From Cyclobacteriaceae bacterium (GTDB taxonomy: Bacteria > Bacteroidota > Bacteroidia > Cytophagales > Cyclobacteriaceae), in NCBI GenBank assembly GCA_013140395.1, contig JABFSY010000083.1, forward strand, positions 1 to 8,444: a DNA stretch of 8,444 nucleotides, read 5' to 3'. Shown one piece after another: positions 7,019 to 8,444 of this stretch. Numbering within the stretch: the first letter of the stretch is position 1; every line of letters starts with the position of its first letter. The position numbers were made by a program, and so were the translations under genes. The notes beneath the pieces are model-generated. The model was not told the DNA's origin, did not search any database, and saw only the letters and a list, made by a program, of their open reading frames with translations.

Positions 7019-7146
7019 TTTCTAAAGCACCAAGCTATTTGAGAGTTAGGATCTTAACTAGCAGTATCTCAGTAGAGATTAGAGAATTCCCAATAAAAGG
7101 AAAGAAGAAAGGCAACATCACAAACTACCTGAAGTTAGGACCTGCC

Positions 7147-7325
7147 ACTAACAGCAATGTTTACTGATTGGTGGGGTGAGTTGTAAGTTCAAAGTGTTAC
7201 CTTCGTCCAACGCCTGTAGCCGGTTTTTGTGTCGGGGAACACACATCCGCGAGACGCAACGGACGGGCAGGCAGTGAGGCGGCTTCAAAAGCCCCGATCG
7301 AACACAAATACCAGATGTTACTTGC
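7147..7325 (+). repeat. Repeat copy A, long imperfect hairpin element
   Basis: First of two related noncoding elements in direct orientation. In order it carries ACTAACA (7147-7153), GTGGGGTGAG (7171-7180), AAGTTCAAAGTGTTA (7185-7199), GTGTCGGGGA, TCCGC, ACGCAACG and GGCTTC, all shared with copy B. It folds: TTTGTGTCGGGG (7226-7237) pairs with CCCCG (7292-7296) and ACACAAA (7302-7308) with one five-base bulge, and an outer helix links AAC (7209-7211) to GTT (7317-7319). A perfect mini-hairpin GGCTT-CAA-AAGCC lies at 7281-7293. An internal GCCTG/CAGGC pairing (7212-7216 with 7268-7272) is an alternative. The element is GC-richer than its flanks. A minus-strand open frame across it is spurious. 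Confidence 0.75.
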
Positions 7326-7486
7326 AATGGATTCAAAGGGCTCAAGCAGAACAAAAACTATTGTAGTATAAAAACTGATCAGACAAATATTTTTAATTAG
7401 TATCGACCATTGTATTTAGTATGCATTTTGATAAGACGGGTCGAACCTAAAAAATCATAACATTGTAACATAATCATTTATGCCAA

Positions 7487-8104
7487 ATGGGCTTTTACTC
7501 AAAATATATCCTTCCAAGTGTAATAAATTTAGCGTGTAAACAAAATTCACATACAAAACAACGTGAAAAAGTAATCCCTTTGGCACAAGGAAATGTTTTG
7601 GAAGTTGGTATTGGACCAGGGTTAAACCTCCCTATTTATAATAAAGATAAAGTTATTAAACTCACAGCCATTGACCCTTCTGAGGATAATTGGAAAAAGG
7701 GGAAGGTAGACATAAGCAAACTCCCCTTTAAATTTGAGTATATCAAAGCTTCAGCGGAAGATATTCCATTTTCCGACAATAGCTTTGACACAGTTGTGAT
7801 TACCTATTCACTTTGTACAATTCCAAATACAAGAAAGGCATTGTTAGAAATGCGTAGAGTATTAAAAAAAGATGGGACTCTAATTTTCTGTGAACATGGT
7901 GAAGCGCCAGACAAAAATGTTCAGTTAATACAAGACACTATTAATCCTATATGGAAACCATTTGCTGGTGGTTGCAATCTGAATAGAAATATTCCTGAAA
8001 TAATAGAGGACAGCGGCTTCAAAATTAAGGACTTACAAAAGATGTATATTCCAGGTTGGAAGCCTGCAAGTTATAATTATTGGGGTACTGCAACAGTACT
8101 GTAA
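7487..8104 (+). CDS. Class I SAM-dependent methyltransferase, METTL7-like
   Basis: A 205-residue Rossmann-fold methyltransferase. SAM-binding motif I is VLEVGIGPG at 37-45. AIDPS at 61-65 supplies the acidic residue after strand 2, SAEDIPF at 89-95 is post-motif II, DTVVITYSLCTIPN at 101-114 is the motif IV region, and RRVLKKDGTLIFCEHGEAPD at 123-142 follows. The NPIWK-GGCNLNR segment (153-167) and the final PGWKPASYNYWGTA match the METTL7/TMT1 group, whose animal members methylate small thiols, and a widespread bacterial relative of unknown substrate. No membrane anchor is evident, unlike the animal proteins. The gene is visibly more AT-rich than the carotenoid genes, stands alone, and is bracketed by repeats A and B, suggesting acquisition by transfer. 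The ATG at 7487 gives the family N-terminus (MGFYSKYILP). No convincing consensus promoter was found upstream. Confidence 0.88.
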   Translation: MGFYSKYILPSVINLACKQNSHTKQREKVIPLAQGNVLEVGIGPGLNLPIYNKDKVIKLTAIDPSEDNWKKGKVDISKLPFKFEYIKASAEDIPFSDNSFDTVVITYSLCTIPNTRKALLEMRRVLKKDGTLIFCEHGEAPDKNVQLIQDTINPIWKPFAGGCNLNRNIPEIIEDSGFKIKDLQKMYIPGWKPASYNYWGTATVL

Positions 8105-8178
8105 ACAGTGTAGTAAGACCAATAACCAAAACTTGACCGCAGTACCTTGAAACAAAAAGACCACTGAGTCAGCAATTA

Positions 8179-8217
8179 TGTGTAAGAGGGCTTCAAAAGC
8201 CAGACACAAAAGATACC
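8179..8217 (+). repeat. Truncated repeat (third, internally deleted copy)
   Basis: GGCTTCAAAAGCC (8189-8201), a perfect 5-bp hairpin with CAA loop, is identical to 7281-7293 in copy A and is followed, as there, by ACACAAA and then TACCA. An outer TGTGT/ACACA pair (8179-8183 with 8204-8208) encloses it. This is the 3' half of the element, apparently with the centre and 5' lead removed, lying directly in front of copy B. Confidence 0.55.
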
Positions 8218-8223
8218 AATACA

Positions 8224-8375
8224 ACTAACAAATGCTTGTCAATTGTGGGGTGAGGTTCAAGTTCAAAGTGTTATCTTCTTTCAACTCCTGCCGGCAGGTT
8301 TAGTGTCGGGGACCTGCCTCCGCAAAACGCAACGAACCGGCAAAGACCCGGCTTCGAAAACCGCAGCCGTTATAA
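8224..8375 (+). repeat. Repeat copy B, long imperfect hairpin element
   Basis: Second element in the same orientation as copy A, with ACTAACA (8224-8230), GTGGGGTGAG (8245-8254), AAGTTCAAAGTGTTA (8259-8273), GTGTCGGGGA, TCCGC, ACGCAACG and CGGCTTC in the same order. An outer imperfect stem joins AAC (8283-8285) to GTT (8369-8371) and CTGC (8288-8291) to GCAG (8363-8366). Where copy A has a TGTGT/ACACA stem around the conserved CGGGG, copy B has GGCAGGT (8293-8299) with ACCTGCC (8312-8318), so pairing is kept although the bases differ. CCTGCCGGCAGG (8287-8298) is itself a perfect palindrome. Several of these pairings compete. Confidence 0.75.
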
Positions 8376-8381
8376 AAACGG

Positions 8382-8397
8382 GTCGTTACGACTTTTT
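8382..8397 (+). terminator. Small hairpin with T-run at the end of repeat B
   Basis: GTCG-TTA-CGAC (8382-8392) followed by TTTTT (8393-8397). A longer competing stem GACCCG (8345-8350) with CGGGTC (8379-8384) leads into the same region. It could terminate the transcript of the methyltransferase, 280 bp upstream, but the stem is only 4 bp and no equivalent T-run follows copy A. Confidence 0.25.
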
Positions 8398-8444
8398 AAG
8401 CCAACTAATTTTAATCATTAACAAATATTTTATTTAAATTACTC

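Larger units (their letters stand above)
6574..7146. other. Gene-poor stretch with remnants, between carotenoid operon and repeat A
   Basis: No intact gene is supported here. Near the carotenoid operon it holds a palindrome and a GC-rich inverted repeat (listed separately). In the middle are a 13-codon protein start resembling DUF4242-type proteins and a separate start-less frame. From 7019 to 7146 I see only AT-rich sequence with stops in all frames, including a purine-rich patch at 7096-7115. No promoter for the minus-strand operon stands out; a weak candidate has a -33 TTG inside the palindrome and TAACTCTT about 19 bp downstream. Confidence 0.5.
8105..8444. other. Gene-free tail with a truncated repeat and repeat copy B
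   Basis: The 340 bp after the methyltransferase hold no supported gene. They contain unremarkable AT-rich sequence to about 8178, a shortened repeat (8179-8217), full repeat B (8224-8375), a small hairpin with a T-run, and an AT-rich end. The end (8421-8431) shares ACAAATATTTT with 7383-7393, which lies at a similar distance behind copy A; this could mark the head of a next cassette or be chance in AT-rich DNA. A 64-codon plus-strand frame at 8243-8437 lies mostly in the repeat and is not believed. Confidence 0.6.

Noticed and set aside
7205..7319. Canonical integron attC site
   Set aside because: RYYYAAC is met only in copy A and GTTRRRY in neither copy, and no integrase gene is present; only the geometry is similar.
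7148..7354. Minus-strand 68-codon open frame across repeat A
   Set aside because: It lies wholly in a structured repeat, shows no family resemblance and has no counterpart reading through copy B.
6574..7486. tRNA, rRNA or CRISPR in the gene-poor stretch
   Set aside because: No cloverleaf with a T-loop/anticodon pattern, no rRNA-like sequence and no regularly spaced short repeats could be found by eye.
7147..8397. Insertion sequence or composite transposon
   Set aside because: No transposase is encoded, the repeats are direct and structured, not terminal inverted repeats, and no target-site duplication was seen.
8243..8437. Plus-strand 64-codon open frame across repeat B
   Set aside because: Most of it is repeat sequence and the equivalent frame is not open in copy A; better explained as noncoding.

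Overview
The window looks like chromosomal DNA of a pigmented member of the Bacteroidota, most likely of the Cytophagales. The evidence is a carotenoid gene set with a fused CrtYcd-type lycopene cyclase, a large secreted BNR/VPS10-type propeller protein typical of that phylum, start codons without strong Shine-Dalgarno sequences, and one promoter close to the Bacteroidota consensus (TTTG, 20 bp, TAnnTTTG). The taxonomic call is inference from gene content; no rRNA is present.

Layout. Positions 1-1329 (+ strand) hold the 3' part of crtB (phytoene synthase), joined by a TGATG overlap to idi (type I isopentenyl-diphosphate isomerase). Positions 1443-4544 (+) encode a 1033-residue exported double beta-propeller protein with about ten Asp-boxes. 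Positions 4625-4870 (+) encode a small, very basic protein with its own promoter. A hairpin at 4898-4930 separates it from a convergent three-gene operon on the minus strand, read from 6573 down to 4902: an SRPBCC protein, crtZ (beta-carotene hydroxylase) and crtY (lycopene cyclase). The pigment genes fit a route in which IDI balances IPP and DMAPP, CrtB makes phytoene, a desaturase outside the window makes lycopene, CrtY cyclises it to beta-carotene and CrtZ hydroxylates it towards zeaxanthin. The propeller and basic-protein genes lie between the two halves of the cluster with no evident pathway link.

From 6574 to the end the character changes. About 900 bp hold no intact gene: a 12-bp palindrome, a GC-rich inverted repeat, a short protein start resembling DUF4242-type proteins, and a start-less open frame. 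Then comes a repeat (copy A, 7147-7325), an AT-rich METTL7-like methyltransferase gene (7487-8104), a truncated repeat (8179-8217) and a second full repeat in the same orientation (copy B, 8224-8375).

The A and B repeats share exact blocks of up to 15 bp and each can be drawn as a long imperfect hairpin bounded by AAC and GTT. The repeat - single foreign-looking gene - repeat arrangement resembles a gene cassette between recombination sites, like an integron cassette with attC, but the canonical attC boxes are not satisfied and no recombinase is in the window. This is the most interesting part of the sequence.
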